NCBI RefSeq assembly: GCF_003045775.1
Contig: NZ_PXNS01000016.1
Span: 1 to 64,000, forward strand
Source: Halomonas litopenaei
GTDB lineage: Bacteria; Pseudomonadota; Gammaproteobacteria; Pseudomonadales; Halomonadaceae
DNA: 64,000 bases
Direction of reading: 5' to 3'
Part shown: piece after piece, positions 52,311 to 63,400 of the stretch
How the letters are laid out: each line of letters starts with the position of its first letter
How positions within the stretch are numbered: the stretch's first letter is position 1
Notes under the pieces: model-generated
Database searches by the model: none
What the model saw: the letters and a program-made list of their open reading frames with translations, nothing else
Told to the model about the DNA's origin: nothing
Translations under genes and position numbers: made by a program

Positions 52311-53348
52311 ATGAAGGACACCGACACCACCGCCGACAACGGGGCCTACCTGACCCGCGAGGCGCTGATGTCGCTCAGTCGCCGCGTGCTGGAGCACCAG
52401 GGCTTCAGTGCCGAGCAGGCCAGGGCCCTCGGCGAGACCCTGGTGGCGGCGCAGATGGACGCTAGCCACTCACACGGGCTCTACCGTCTGCTGGGGATCG
52501 TCCAGACGCTGCGCCAGGGCGCGGCGGTCGCCGACGCCGTCCCGGAGGTAGAAGACGTGGCCGCGGGGGTGGTGCGGGTCGATGCCGGCGGTGGCTTTTC
52601 ACCGCTGGCCTTCGAGCTGGGGCTGCCGCTGCTGGTGGGCAAGGCCCGCGACGCCGGGGTCGCGCTGATGGCGATCAATCACTGCGTGCATTCCACCGCC
52701 TTGTGGGTCGAACTCGAGCGGCTGACGGAACAGGGCCTGGTGGCGATCGTCTGTAACCCCACCCAGGCCTACATGGCGCCCCACGGCGGCAGTCGTCCGC
52801 TGTTGGGCACCAACCCGCTGGCCTTTGGCTGGCCCAGGCCCGGGCGCGAGCCGCTGGTGTTCGATTTTGCCACCAGTGCCATCGCCCGGGGCGACATCGA
52901 GCTGCATCGCCGCGAGGGCAAGCCGATCCCCGAGGGCTGGGGGGTCGATCGCGACGGGGCGCCCTGCACCGACCCCGAAGAAGTGCTGGATCACGGCGCC
53001 ATGCTGCCGTTTGGTCAGCACAAGGGATCGGCATTGGCGCTGATGGTCGAGCTGATCGCCGGCCCGATGATCGGCGACCTGCTGAGCGTCGAGTCAAGCG
53101 AGCACGACGCCGGTCGCGCAGGACTTCCGTACCACGGCGAACTGATCATCGCCATCGACCCGGCGCGCACTGCAGGCGCCACCAGCGAGGCGCACATGGA
53201 CAGGGCCGAGCGGTTGTTCGACGAGCTGCTGGGCCAGGGCGCACGCTTGCCGGCCCAGCGTCGTTACCGTGAGCGGGCGCTGAGTGAATCCCGTGGCGCC
53301 TGGGTGCCCCAGGCGCTGCTCGATGATATCGAGGCGCTGCTGGCGTGA
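52311..53348 (+). CDS. Ldh2-family oxidoreductase (malate/lactate dehydrogenase-like, possible delta1-piperideine-2-carboxylate reductase)
   Basis: A 345-residue NAD(P)H-dependent enzyme of the Ldh2/DpkA family. MDASHSHGLYRLLGIVQTLR, INHCVHSTALWVELERL, LGTNPLAFGWPRPGREPLVF and LPFGQHKGSALALMVELIAG are the conserved landmarks. Members reduce 2-oxo acids or cyclic imino acids. Following a TRAP transporter with a 2-oxo-acid-type receptor, it probably converts the imported solute. AAAGGAGA precedes ATG 52311, 29 nt after dctM. The exact substrate is not determined. Confidence 0.88.
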   Translation: MKDTDTTADNGAYLTREALMSLSRRVLEHQGFSAEQARALGETLVAAQMDASHSHGLYRLLGIVQTLRQGAAVADAVPEVEDVAAGVVRVDAGGGFSPLAFELGLPLLVGKARDAGVALMAINHCVHSTALWVELERLTEQGLVAIVCNPTQAYMAPHGGSRPLLGTNPLAFGWPRPGREPLVFDFATSAIARGDIELHRREGKPIPEGWGVDRDGAPCTDPEEVLDHGAMLPFGQHKGSALALMVELIAGPMIGDLLSVESSEHDAGRAGLPYHGELIIAIDPARTAGATSEAHMDRAERLFDELLGQGARLPAQRRYRERALSESRGAWVPQALLDDIEALLA

Positions 53349-53520
53349 GGTGACGCGGGGCGCCTTAGCCGAAGGTGTCGCCACCCCACCGAAGGTACAT
53401 GAGGCTTACACGAAGTCATTGCCGCGCCTCTAGGACGCGCCGTGATCATTTCCTACGCTGGGGTACGGTTGGGCAGCGACGCCCGACCGAGAGCTCATTT
53501 GTTCGAAGCGAGGGCATGTC

Positions 53521-54414
53521 ATGGCAATGACAGGGACGTTATTGGTGATGCTGGCATCGCTGCAGTGGGGGCTCGCCGGCGGTTTCGGCAGCCTGCTGTT
53601 GCAGCGCGACTGGACGCCTGAGGCGGTGTCCTTCTGGCGGGCGCTGGTGGGGGTGGGTGTGATGCTCGTGTGGCTGGCGCTGTCCTGGTGGCGGCGCGGG
53701 CGACCGACGGTCAACCGCCGGATGGCGATGTGGGCAATGCTCGCCGGGTGCGGTATCGCCGCCAACTTCACTTTTTACTTCATCAGCATCAGTGAGAGCA
53801 GCGTGGCGGTGGCGGCGACCCTGATGTACAGCGCGCCGATCTTCGTGTTCGTCGTGTCCTTCCTCACCGGGGCCGAGCGTCCGTCACTGGTGCAGTGGCT
53901 GGCCATGGCGGTGGTGATGGGCGGTATCGTGCTGTTGACCGGCATCTATCGCGCCGACGCCGGGGTGGTGACGCCGTTCGGCATCGCCGCCGGTTTGCTG
54001 GCAGGCGTCGGTTACGCCTTCTTCATCTTCGGCTTTCGCTTTGCGGCATTGCATGGCTCGGCCACGGCGGCGCTGCCGATGGCGCTGGCCACCGCCGCCC
54101 TGTTGATCCTGCCGCTGGCGGATTTGTCGACGCTGGCCTCGGTGCCGGCGTCCGCTGACGTTTCGTTGTTTCTGCTGGTCGGTGTGCTGGGCGGCGCGCT
54201 GTCGTTCTTCTGCTACGTTGTCGGCGTGCGCTATACGCTGCCGACCATGGCCTCCATCGTCGCCATGGTCGAACCGGTCACCGCGACCTTGTTCGGGCTG
54301 TTCGTGCTGGACGAGAGCCTGACCCTGCCTCAGGTCGGGGGCATGCTGCTGATTCTCGGTGCGGTGACCGGCATCAGCCTGCTCAAGCACCGTGCGGCGA
54401 CAGCCTCAGAGTAG
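53521..54414 (+). CDS. DMT-family (EamA) transporter
   Basis: A 297-residue protein with about ten membrane helices arranged as two EamA halves (MLASLQWGLAGGFGSLLLQR ... and GVGYAFFIFGFRFAALHGSA ...). ISISESSVAVAATLMYSAPI and MASIVAMVEPVTATLFGLFV are the family's characteristic fourth-helix repeats. Probably exports or imports small metabolites; none can be named. Separate from the TRAP operon by 172 nt. Confidence 0.92.
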   Translation: MAMTGTLLVMLASLQWGLAGGFGSLLLQRDWTPEAVSFWRALVGVGVMLVWLALSWWRRGRPTVNRRMAMWAMLAGCGIAANFTFYFISISESSVAVAATLMYSAPIFVFVVSFLTGAERPSLVQWLAMAVVMGGIVLLTGIYRADAGVVTPFGIAAGLLAGVGYAFFIFGFRFAALHGSATAALPMALATAALLILPLADLSTLASVPASADVSLFLLVGVLGGALSFFCYVVGVRYTLPTMASIVAMVEPVTATLFGLFVLDESLTLPQVGGMLLILGAVTGISLLKHRAATASE

Positions 54415-54527
54415 GCAAGTCGCCTCGATAGCACAGACGTCGTCGGCGCCACGGTCGTCACCGTCTGCCGACCTGGCAGAGACGATTCCTGCGATGGGCG
54501 CTGCGGGCCTTGAGCCCGGCGCCCGGG

Positions 54528-56123
54528 CTACTCCAGTCCGATGTTCTTGGCCGGGAATTTCTCGAAGGTAGCGCGATGGGCGCCGGCTTCGGCCACCATG
54601 GACGCCTGCCAGGCGTTGCGTCGGTGGCCGACGGTCATCTGTTCCTTGGGGTCGATGTAAAGATTGAACAGCCAAGGGGCCAGGGCGGTCCTTTCCACCG
54701 TCGCCATGTCGATCCAGCGCAGGCCATCGTCGGCGCGCACCACGGCGGTATGCATCTTGTACTCACGCATGCGCAGGGCGGTGAACTGGTTGCCCAGCCA
54801 CATGTAGACCTGCTCGCGGTGGGACTGACCGTTCTCGGTAAGCAGGAAGGACGTCTGGTCGATGCCGTCGATGTAGCGGTCCTGAGGGATGCCGTCTTCG
54901 GCGCCGCCCAGGGTGGCGAAGGTATTGAACAGGTCCATCAGATCGAACAGGCCGTCGGAGCGCTGGCCGGGCGGGATCATGCCCTTCCAGTAGGCGATGC
55001 CCGGGACCCGCACGCCGCCTTCCCAGGTGGTGCCCTTGGCGCCACGGAAGGGGGTGTAGCCGCTGTCCGGCCAGCTATCCATCTGGGGCCCATTGTCCGA
55101 GGTGACGAAGATGAAGGTGTTCTCCAGCTCGCCGCTGTCATCCAGCGCCTGAACGATGTCACCGATATAGCTGTCGACCTCGACGACGGCGTCCTTGTAG
55201 GGATACTTCGATGGACTGGCGCCGTGAAACGCCTCCGATGGCCAGTTGTCGGCGTGCACCTTCATGAAGGCGTGGGTGATGAAAAAGGGCGCGTCCTGCT
55301 GCGACAGCCGCTGGATGCTGTCGACGGTGTAGTCCCTGAGTCGGGCGTCACCCTCGGCCATGTCCTCGATGGAGCTGACCTGGCTGACCACCTCGGTGGT
55401 GCCGTCGGCGAGGCCATGGATCAGGTTGTCATCGGCCTTGATCCGGTCGTAGCGCTCAAGCTTGTCGTCATCCAGTACCAGGTCGGGATAGCGACGCTCA
55501 TCGAAGCGCTGGGTGTATTCCTTCTGCGCGCGATAGTAGCCGTAGAACTCGTCGAAGCCCACATCGTGGGGGCGCATGCCTTCTTCTTCCCCGATATGCC
55601 ACTTGCCCACCAGCAGACTGTAGTAGCCCTGGTTCGACAGCAGCCTGGCAATGGACGTCTCGCCTTCCCATGGATTCACGCTGACGCTGTCGCCGGCAAG
55701 GATCGGGCGGATCAGGCCGGTGCGTACCGGCAGTCGGCCGGTAAGGATGGCGGCGCGGGTCGGCGTGCAGGTGTACTGCGAATAGGTCGACGTCAGCATC
55801 AGGCCTTCATCGGCCAGCCGGTCCATATGCGGGGTGGGGGCGCCGATGGCCTCACCGCCACCGAAGGCGCCGGGGTCACCGTAGCCCAGGTCATCGACGA
55901 TAAACAGCAGGATATTAGGCTTCTGGCCTGCGCGGGCCTCGAAGTCCGCCAGTGCCTGGGCGGCCGCAGCCTGCTGCTGGGGGTGGGGAATGGCCGGTTG
56001 ACGATGGTCGTTTTCCGCCACCGCCCGGGACAGCGTGCTGGCCATGGCGATGGGGGCCTTGGCCGCCAACAGGCCTGCCGACAGGGCCACGGTCAGCATT
56101 GTCGCAGCGATGGAAGTCCTCAT
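54528..56123 (-). CDS. Exported formylglycine-dependent sulfatase (arylsulfatase)
   Basis: A 531-residue sulfatase. Signal peptide to about residue 28 (AMA-S). NILLFIVDDLGYGDPGAFGG holds the metal-binding D77-D78. The active-site motif C119-T-P-T-R123 followed by AAILTGR keeps the cysteine converted to formylglycine. SLLVGKWHIG, VTSDNGPQMDSWPDSGYTPF and the final KEQMTVGHRRN are typical. ATG 56123 has GGAG upstream. No anaerobic maturase is nearby; a formylglycine-generating enzyme elsewhere is presumed. Substrate is a sulfate ester; unspecified. Confidence 0.94.
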   Translation of the reverse strand: MRTSIAATMLTVALSAGLLAAKAPIAMASTLSRAVAENDHRQPAIPHPQQQAAAAQALADFEARAGQKPNILLFIVDDLGYGDPGAFGGGEAIGAPTPHMDRLADEGLMLTSTYSQYTCTPTRAAILTGRLPVRTGLIRPILAGDSVSVNPWEGETSIARLLSNQGYYSLLVGKWHIGEEEGMRPHDVGFDEFYGYYRAQKEYTQRFDERRYPDLVLDDDKLERYDRIKADDNLIHGLADGTTEVVSQVSSIEDMAEGDARLRDYTVDSIQRLSQQDAPFFITHAFMKVHADNWPSEAFHGASPSKYPYKDAVVEVDSYIGDIVQALDDSGELENTFIFVTSDNGPQMDSWPDSGYTPFRGAKGTTWEGGVRVPGIAYWKGMIPPGQRSDGLFDLMDLFNTFATLGGAEDGIPQDRYIDGIDQTSFLLTENGQSHREQVYMWLGNQFTALRMREYKMHTAVVRADDGLRWIDMATVERTALAPWLFNLYIDPKEQMTVGHRRNAWQASMVAEAGAHRATFEKFPAKNIGLE

Positions 56124-56579
56124 TTTCCACTCCATGTGTCGGGCCCAGGGAAAGAAGAGAGCCGCGGTGCCAGGGGAGACATGTGATCACTGAAGCAGGA
56201 CGCTGTCTGGCGCCTGATGTCTTCCCGGTATCCGTCGGGTGGTGCCAGGATGTGCAGCATTGGCGTGTTGCTCGGGCGTGGTCGCAGTGTGGCGAGTGAG
56301 GTGGGAGGGCGCCATCCCCCGAAAGGCATAACGGCCTGGGCTCCATCGCCAGGCGGGTGCTTCCTGATCTTGCCCAACAAAAGTGGACACCGGTCTATGC
56401 GATCATTCGAGCTTCGAAGGCTGCTGGGCTGATCATCCCAATGGCGCTGTGGCGGCAGTGACAGCGGCGCAGACAGCGAACAAGCGCTGGCCCTGAGCGT
56501 CGCCGGTGCCGGCGACACCACCCTGGAGCGCATCGGCCAGGAGGCCGCGCTGCTGGTGGAGTAGGCAGTGGAGTAGAGA

Positions 56580-56667
56580 GTGGAGCAAGCGGTCGAATAG
56601 GCCGTGGAGCAAGCGGTCGAATAGGCCGTGGAGCAAGCGGTCGAATAGGCCGTGGAGCAAGTGGTGG
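56580..56667. repeat. 24-bp tandem repeat, three copies plus a partial
   Basis: Three copies of a 24-bp unit beginning GTGGAGCAAGCGGTCG, at 56580, 56604 and 56628, then a degenerate fourth. In the plus frame in phase with the preceding LERIGQEAALLVE it reads VEQAVE*A, that is, one amber codon (TAG) per unit where CAG/GAG is expected. Confidence 0.9.
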
Positions 56668-56692
56668 ATCACTCCAGCGAAAGTCCCCTTCG

Positions 56693-56724
56693 ATCACCCG
56701 GCCCTTGGCCGGGTGATGTTTTTT
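56693..56724 (+). terminator. Rho-independent terminator after the decayed repeat frame
   Basis: ATCACCCGGCC-CTT-GGCCGGGTGAT, 11-bp perfect stem, then GTTTTTT. T-run only on the plus strand, although no intact plus-strand gene precedes it, so it marks a lost gene. Confidence 0.9.
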
Positions 56725-57469
56725 GCATAGCGACGAGCCTCCCTCGAGTACGAGACGCCTCGGCTATCTCGCATCGCTACGAGCGCTCCCAGCCCTCTCT
56801 CCCGGCCCCCTCCCAGCGACAGGGCCGTGCACTGCATCCTGCAAGCGCAGCAACTATCGGCTGTTCTTCGGGCGGTGATCTCGACCCACAACATCAGCAC
56901 TTGAATTCGGCCAATCGGGGTTTTTATCAAAAGGTGATAATTTTTGTTATGGCGTTATAGCGACGTGCGTAAAGGCCGGCGTGTACTCGCTTATGGAAAG
57001 ATGGAAGCGTGGTTTTTGTTTTTTCAGTTGTCGAACTGACAAGGGAAGAAAATCGTGACGTAAAATCTAGAGTGTTTTGTGTGATTGTTCGCAGTCATCA
57101 TTGCCCGAGGCGTGGAATAAGTATGCAAAATTGTGCTTAATCGATTGTTTAGTCGCTTGATGGCAGTGATCTTGGTATTTATTTATACAGTAAAGTGTCG
57201 AATTATCAATCATTTAAAAATTTGTGAATTTTTTATCACAAAGTGTGAATTGGCGGATGAGGCGTTTTCTGACGCGCAATTATCTGTTTTATAAAAAAGA
57301 AATTTTTGATGTCGGAAAACAAGGAGGCTTCGAGTGATAATGATGTTCGTCAGTCCAGTGTCGAGAGCGAAAATCAGTGCCTAGGTTTAAGGCAGACGCA
57401 GGAATCACACCGTGCTTGTTGCCTTGTTTTCGTTGTTTGCCGCCACCAACCGGCGGCGAGGACACTCCC

Positions 57470-60400
57470 ATGAATACCGACACTGAAAGAGCCAATGCCA
57501 GCGCCACTGCGCTGATGAATACCCGCGGCGTGGAGCCCGCTGTCCTTCTCTCTGTCACCGATGGCGGTGGGAGTTATAGCTTCAGGCTGAACCACGACTT
57601 TGGATACAACAGAGATCCTGCCAGCAATGAGCCCTATCGCTGGGTGGCTCCTGACCTCCCCGAACTGACGGCGGACGGTGAGCCAGTGGGGTTTCGGATT
57701 TCACCCGACGGGCAGCGATTGATGCTGTTCGAGGAGAGTTTGCTGGACGAGGATCCGGGAAGAGCCCTGCTGATCCTGCAACTGACTGACGACGACGAGT
57801 TGGTCACTGTTTCGGTGAATCGGAAACTGGACCATACCGGGCCTGATTTCGACGACATTCTGTCGTTATCGTTTCCTTTCATCGCCACCGACAACGAGGG
57901 CAGGGAAGAGAAGGCCTGGGTCGACATCAATGTGGTTGATGTAGCGCCACCCACCTACTCGGGGTACAACGGCATCGATACTCCCAGTTCGGTCGTTCCG
58001 GGGAACTTTGTCGTCGATCGCTGGAGGATGGATGCTGGCAAAGAAGGGCTCGACCGGGTCTTTGTCAGCCTGCCCGGTGACGACACCGAATATCCACTGG
58101 GGGCGATGATCGACACCGACAAAGGCCTGCTCGCCGTCAACTTGGAATATTGGGTGTTCAAGGCCGACCCCGATGCCGAGGGATCGTTCGAGTTCCAGAT
58201 CGTTGTCATCGATGGTGACGGCGACCGGGTGAACATTGAGGCCCACTTCGATATCCGAGAATGTGAGAACAGCGAGGTGGCGACCACCCCGGAGACCGAT
58301 GGCGATCCCACCACCGAACCGGCCCACGCTATCGTCGATGAAGCCGCCTCTTACTACGGTAGTGCCAGCGGCTCAGGCACAGGCGAAACGGTCGTGGCGG
58401 CCGGGTCGCTGGGCTATGACCTCGGCAGCGATTGCTCAGAAGAAACTGGCTACGAAATTCAACGCGTGAGCAGCTTCGATTGGGATATCGCCAGTTTGCC
58501 GCGTCTGACCGCCGACGGCTATCCGGTGTCATGGTTGATTGACGCTAGTAGCCACAGGGTGCGTGGGGTTGCCTACGATAGTGACGCCCAGGAGGAGTAT
58601 GCGGTCATCGAGGTGGTGCTTACCGACTTAGCCTCCGGCAGCTATGAGGTACGGTTGCCTGACGTTAGACACTTTGCTGACCGCGACCAGATTGCCGCAC
58701 TGGATCACTCGGGCGCTGGCAACGATGACAGTATTCACTTCGAGTTGGGCTATGTCGTCGTCGACGTCTCTGGCAACAGCGCTTTCGGCGTGCTCGAGGT
58801 CACGGTCAATGATGACGCTCCTCGCGCCAACGACGACAGGGCTTCCACGTCCAAGGACACCCAGGTCATCGTCGACGTGCTGGCTAACGACGTTCTCGGT
58901 GCCGACGGTTCGGGTGGGGTTGTCGCGGCCAGCGTTCAAGGGGGAGCCGATGTCGGTAGCGTCACGGTCCGGGGCGATGGCCGCTTGTCCTTCGTGCCTC
59001 ACCCGGACTTTCTGGGCGATGCCCTGATCGATTACACCAGCAGCGATGGCGATGGTGACACCACCCAAGGAGGTCTGACCGTCAATGTCCGCGACGCTGC
59101 CTCGACGACGCGGTCCACTCCGGAAACCGACGACGACCCCGATACCCAACCGGCCAGGGTCGTCGTCGATGAGGAGGGTCTGCCCGGGGGCATTGCTGGC
59201 GGTATCGGCGATATCGCCGGCGAGTCAACGGTCGCCACCGGTTTCCTGGGTTATGACGCTGGCGACGATGGGGTTGCTGGTTTCTCCTGGATTCGTAGCT
59301 CCTATTTGGTAGATGTGGAGGTGAGAGGGGAAGTGCCGCGCCTGTCACTGGTGAATAATGGACGGACCTTGATTGCCAAGGACGAGCAGTTCGGCTCGGT
59401 ATTCAGGCTTGAACTTGTCGATATCACGACGGGTGAATATCGCTTCGAGCTGTTCCAGCCGCTGGATCACTCGGATCCAAGCATCGAGGACAATGTCGAC
59501 TTTGTGATCGACTATGTCGTTACCGATGGTGACGGCGACACGGCTGAAGGCGTACTCGAGATCCGTGTCAATGACGACGCCGGCCGCGCCAACAGCGATA
59601 GCGCCGCCACCCTCAGTGCCACCCCGGTCATCGTGGACGTGCTGAGCAACGACGAGATCGGCGCCGAGGGCGTACGCAAGGTCATGCAGGCAAGCGTTCA
59701 GGGCGGCGACGCTGTGGGCACCGTGTCGATCAATCCCGATGGCACCCTGACCTTTGTTCCCGCTGTGGGATTCTCCGGCGATGCGCTTATCGACTACGCC
59801 CGCTCCGATGGCGACGGTGACTTCCCCGTCGGCACCCTCACCGTGTCTGTTGCGGCCGTCAATCCTGACGGGCTGATCACGCCACTGACCGATGGCGACC
59901 CCGACACCCGGTCGCCCAAGGCGGTGGTCGACGAGGATGGCCTGGCAGGCGGTATCGCCGGGGGGGCCGGCGACACGGCTACCCAGAGTCGCGTGACCAT
60001 CGGATCGCTGGGCTACGACTTCGGCAATGATGGTCCGGGTGGCTTCCGCTGGCACACCGATGGCCTGCCGATACTGACCTCCGGTGGCGATCCGGTGAGC
60101 TGGCGGCTAAGCGGCAATGGCCGTTCGCTGCTGGGCGTCGACAGCGGTGGCGGCAGGGTCATCGCGGTGCAGCTTGTCGACGTGGTGACCGGCCGCTACA
60201 AGGTGACGCTGGACAAGCCGCTGGATCATGTCATTTCGGGCATCGAGGACGACCTCTCTATCGAGGTGGGCTATACCGTCACCGACGGTGGCGGAGACGT
60301 TGCCGCCGGCAGGCTTGACATCGTGGTGGACGACGACAGCCTGGTGGCCCGAGACGATAGCGCCACAATCGCCGTCGACACGGCGATCAGGGTAGCGGTG

Positions 60401-63400
60401 CTGGACAACGACGGGCTGGGCGCCGATGGCCCTGGGGGCATCATCGACGCCAGCGTGCGCGGCGGGCCAGCGGTCGGCAGCATCACGATCAACCCCGACA
60501 ACAGCCTGACCTTCGTGCCTCACCCGGAGCTTTTCGGCAGAGAGGTGCTGATCGATTACGTCGTCAGTGACGCCGACGGTGACACCGCCGCCGCCACACT
60601 CAGCGTCGTCGTCGAAGGTGGCGACGCCGGCGGCCCCACCACCCCGGACAGCGACGGTGATCCTGAGAACGTGGCGCCCACCGCCATCGTCGATGAGGAC
60701 CGGCTTTACTTGTATGCCTATGAAATGACTGGCCTGGAAGGTGGTTCCGGCGATATCGGATACTACCAAGCCTATTACGACGGTTTTCTGGGCTACGACT
60801 TTGGCGAGGCTGGGCCTGGCAGCTTCCGCTGGTCCACCGATGGCTTGCCCGAATTGAGTGCGAATGGTGAGCCTGTGACCTGGTCGCTCAACGCCGCTGG
60901 TAACAGCCTGATCGGCAAGGCCCGCGGTCTCAATATTTTCGGCTACTATGACCAGGTAGACGTGATCAGCATAAAGCTCCTGGGCCTGGAGCCGGGCATC
61001 TTCAAAGTTGAACTGCTAAAGGGACTGGATCACAGCGACCCCTACCTGGAAGACGACATCACCTTCAGCGTCGGCTACGTCATCACCGATGGCAACGGCG
61101 ATAGTGCGCAAGGCTCGCTGGACATCCTGGTGGACGACGACAGTCCCCGTGGTGGTGGGTACAGGGGATGGTACTTCACTGGCACCGATACCCCGGTCAG
61201 GTTTGATCTGCGGGATGACATCCTTATCGGCGCCGACTTCGAGCGGGTCGCCAACTTTCGCGCCGAGGTCGTCGGCGGCGATAGCGTTGGCCAGGTCAGC
61301 CACGAAGAGGGTGATTTTTATGCCACCTTCACGCCGCATCCCGAGTTCCACGGCAAGGCCTTGTTGCAGCTCGGATACACTGACGGTGATGGCGATGAGA
61401 CCGGCGGACGTGTCGAGGTCAGTGTCGGCGCCTCTGGCAACAATGTACCGATCACGCCGCTGAGCGATGGCGACCCTGCCACCGTCTCGGCCCGGGCCGT
61501 GCTCGACGAGGAAGGCCTCGCCGGTGGCATCGCCGGCGGCCCGGGGGACGTGGCCGGAGAGGCCAGGGTCGTCACCGGGTCGCTGGGCAATGACTTCGGC
61601 AAGGATGGCCCGTGGCTGTTTCCCTTCCACTGGGTCACCGATGGCCTGCCGGCGCTGAGCTCACAGGGTAGCCCGTTGAGCTGGTTGGTCAACGGTACCG
61701 GGCATGAGGTGACGGGCGTGGATGCGCTTGGCAACGAGGTGATCAGCGTCCGCATCACCGATTTCGAGCAGGGGCTCTATCGTGTCGAGCTGCACCGGCC
61801 GCTTGACCACGACGATGCCAGCCTCGAGGACAATATCGATCTGACCGTTCGCTACATGATCACCGACGGCAACGGCGACACTGCCCAGGGCCAGCTAAGG
61901 ATCAGCGTGGATGACGATAGTATGCTGCTGGTCGATGACAGCACCACTACTGACAAGGCCAGCCCGATCAGCGTGGACGTGCTGGCCAACGACCAGTACG
62001 GCGCTGATGGCCTGGGTGGTCTCGTCTCCGCCAGCGTGCGCGGTGGGGCAGCGGTTGGCAACGTCACCATCAATCCCGACGATACCCTGACTTTTGTCGC
62101 CCATCCGGACTTCTTCGGTAAAGCGTTGATTGCCTACACAGCCAGTGACGCCGACGGTGATATCCGCAGCGCAGAGCTCAGCGTCATGGTCGAAAACGAT
62201 GCCCCCGGTACGCCTACGACCCCGGAAACCGATGGCGACCCCCTGACCAACCCCGCCAAGGCCGTGGTCGACGAGGATGGCCTGGCGGGCGGCATCCACG
62301 GCGGTGTCAGGGATGCGCCCACCGAACTCACGGTCGCGACGGGCGTGCTTGGCTATGACTTCGGCAGCGATGGCCAGGGAGACTTTCGCTGGAGCACCGA
62401 CGGCCTGCCGTCGCTGACCAGCGGCGGTGATCCGGTGACCTGGCGGCTCAACGGTAACGGTCGTTCGCTGGTGGGGTTTGACAGCAATGGCGATAGGGCC
62501 ATCTCGGTTCAGCTTGTCGATCAGGCGACCGGCAGCTACAAGGTGGCAGTGGCAAGGCCGCTGGACCACGCCAACGCCAGGGTCGAGGACGACCTCAACT
62601 TCGTCGTGGGCTACAGCGTCAGCGACGCTGACGGTGACACTGCTGAGGGTGTGCTGCGCGTGACCGTGGATGATGACCGTGGTCGTGCCAACGACGACAG
62701 TGCGCGCACCGATCGCGCTACCGCGGTCGATGTGGACGTGCTGGCCAACGACGACCACGGCGCCGATGGCCCGGGACGGGTGATCGCTGCCAGTGTCCAG
62801 GGAGGCGCGGATGTCGGCAGCGTCACGCTAACCAGCGCTGGCGTGTTGACCTTTGTGCCACAGGCAAGCTTTACCGGCACCGCGCTGATTGATTACACCG
62901 GCAGCGATGCAGACGGCGACATTACCGCTGGACAGCTCAGCGTCAGTGTCGACCAGGGCACGGATCGTCCTACCACCCCGGAGACCGATGACGATCCAGC
63001 CACCGGACCCGCCACGGCGGTTGTCGACGAGGACGGCCTGGTCGGTGGTGTTGCCGGTGGTCCGGGTGATGCGCCAGGCGAGCTGACCGTCGTGACCGGC
63101 TCGCTGGGCTATGACTTTGGCTCTGATGGGCGTGGAACCTTCCGCTGGAGCACCGACGGTCTGCCCTCCTTGACGTCACAAGGCCGCCCATTGAGCTGGT
63201 CGCTCAATGCCACCGGCCATACCATGACGGCCTCCGATACCGAGGGCAATGACGTCCTGCGCGTCAGAATCATCGATATTCTCAACGCAGAGTATCGCGT
63301 GTCACTGCTCCGACCGCTTGATCACGATGATGCCATGAGCGAGGACAGTATCGACATGGCGCTGGGCTACGTGATCACCGATCGTGACGGCGAGGCTGCG

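Larger units (their letters stand above)
56124..57469. other. 1.35-kb gene-poor region upstream of the giant adhesin
   Basis: Holds the sulfatase promoter, a decayed open frame (about 56430-56690) carrying a 24-bp tandem repeat and ending at a terminator, and then about 500 bp of conspicuously AT-rich DNA (56900-57400) that probably contains the promoter and regulatory sites of the adhesin gene. No convincing gene was found. Confidence 0.6.

Noticed and set aside
54510..56186. A 558-codon plus-strand frame opposite the sulfatase
   Set aside because: Valine/glycine-rich shadow; the sulfatase on the minus strand has all family motifs.
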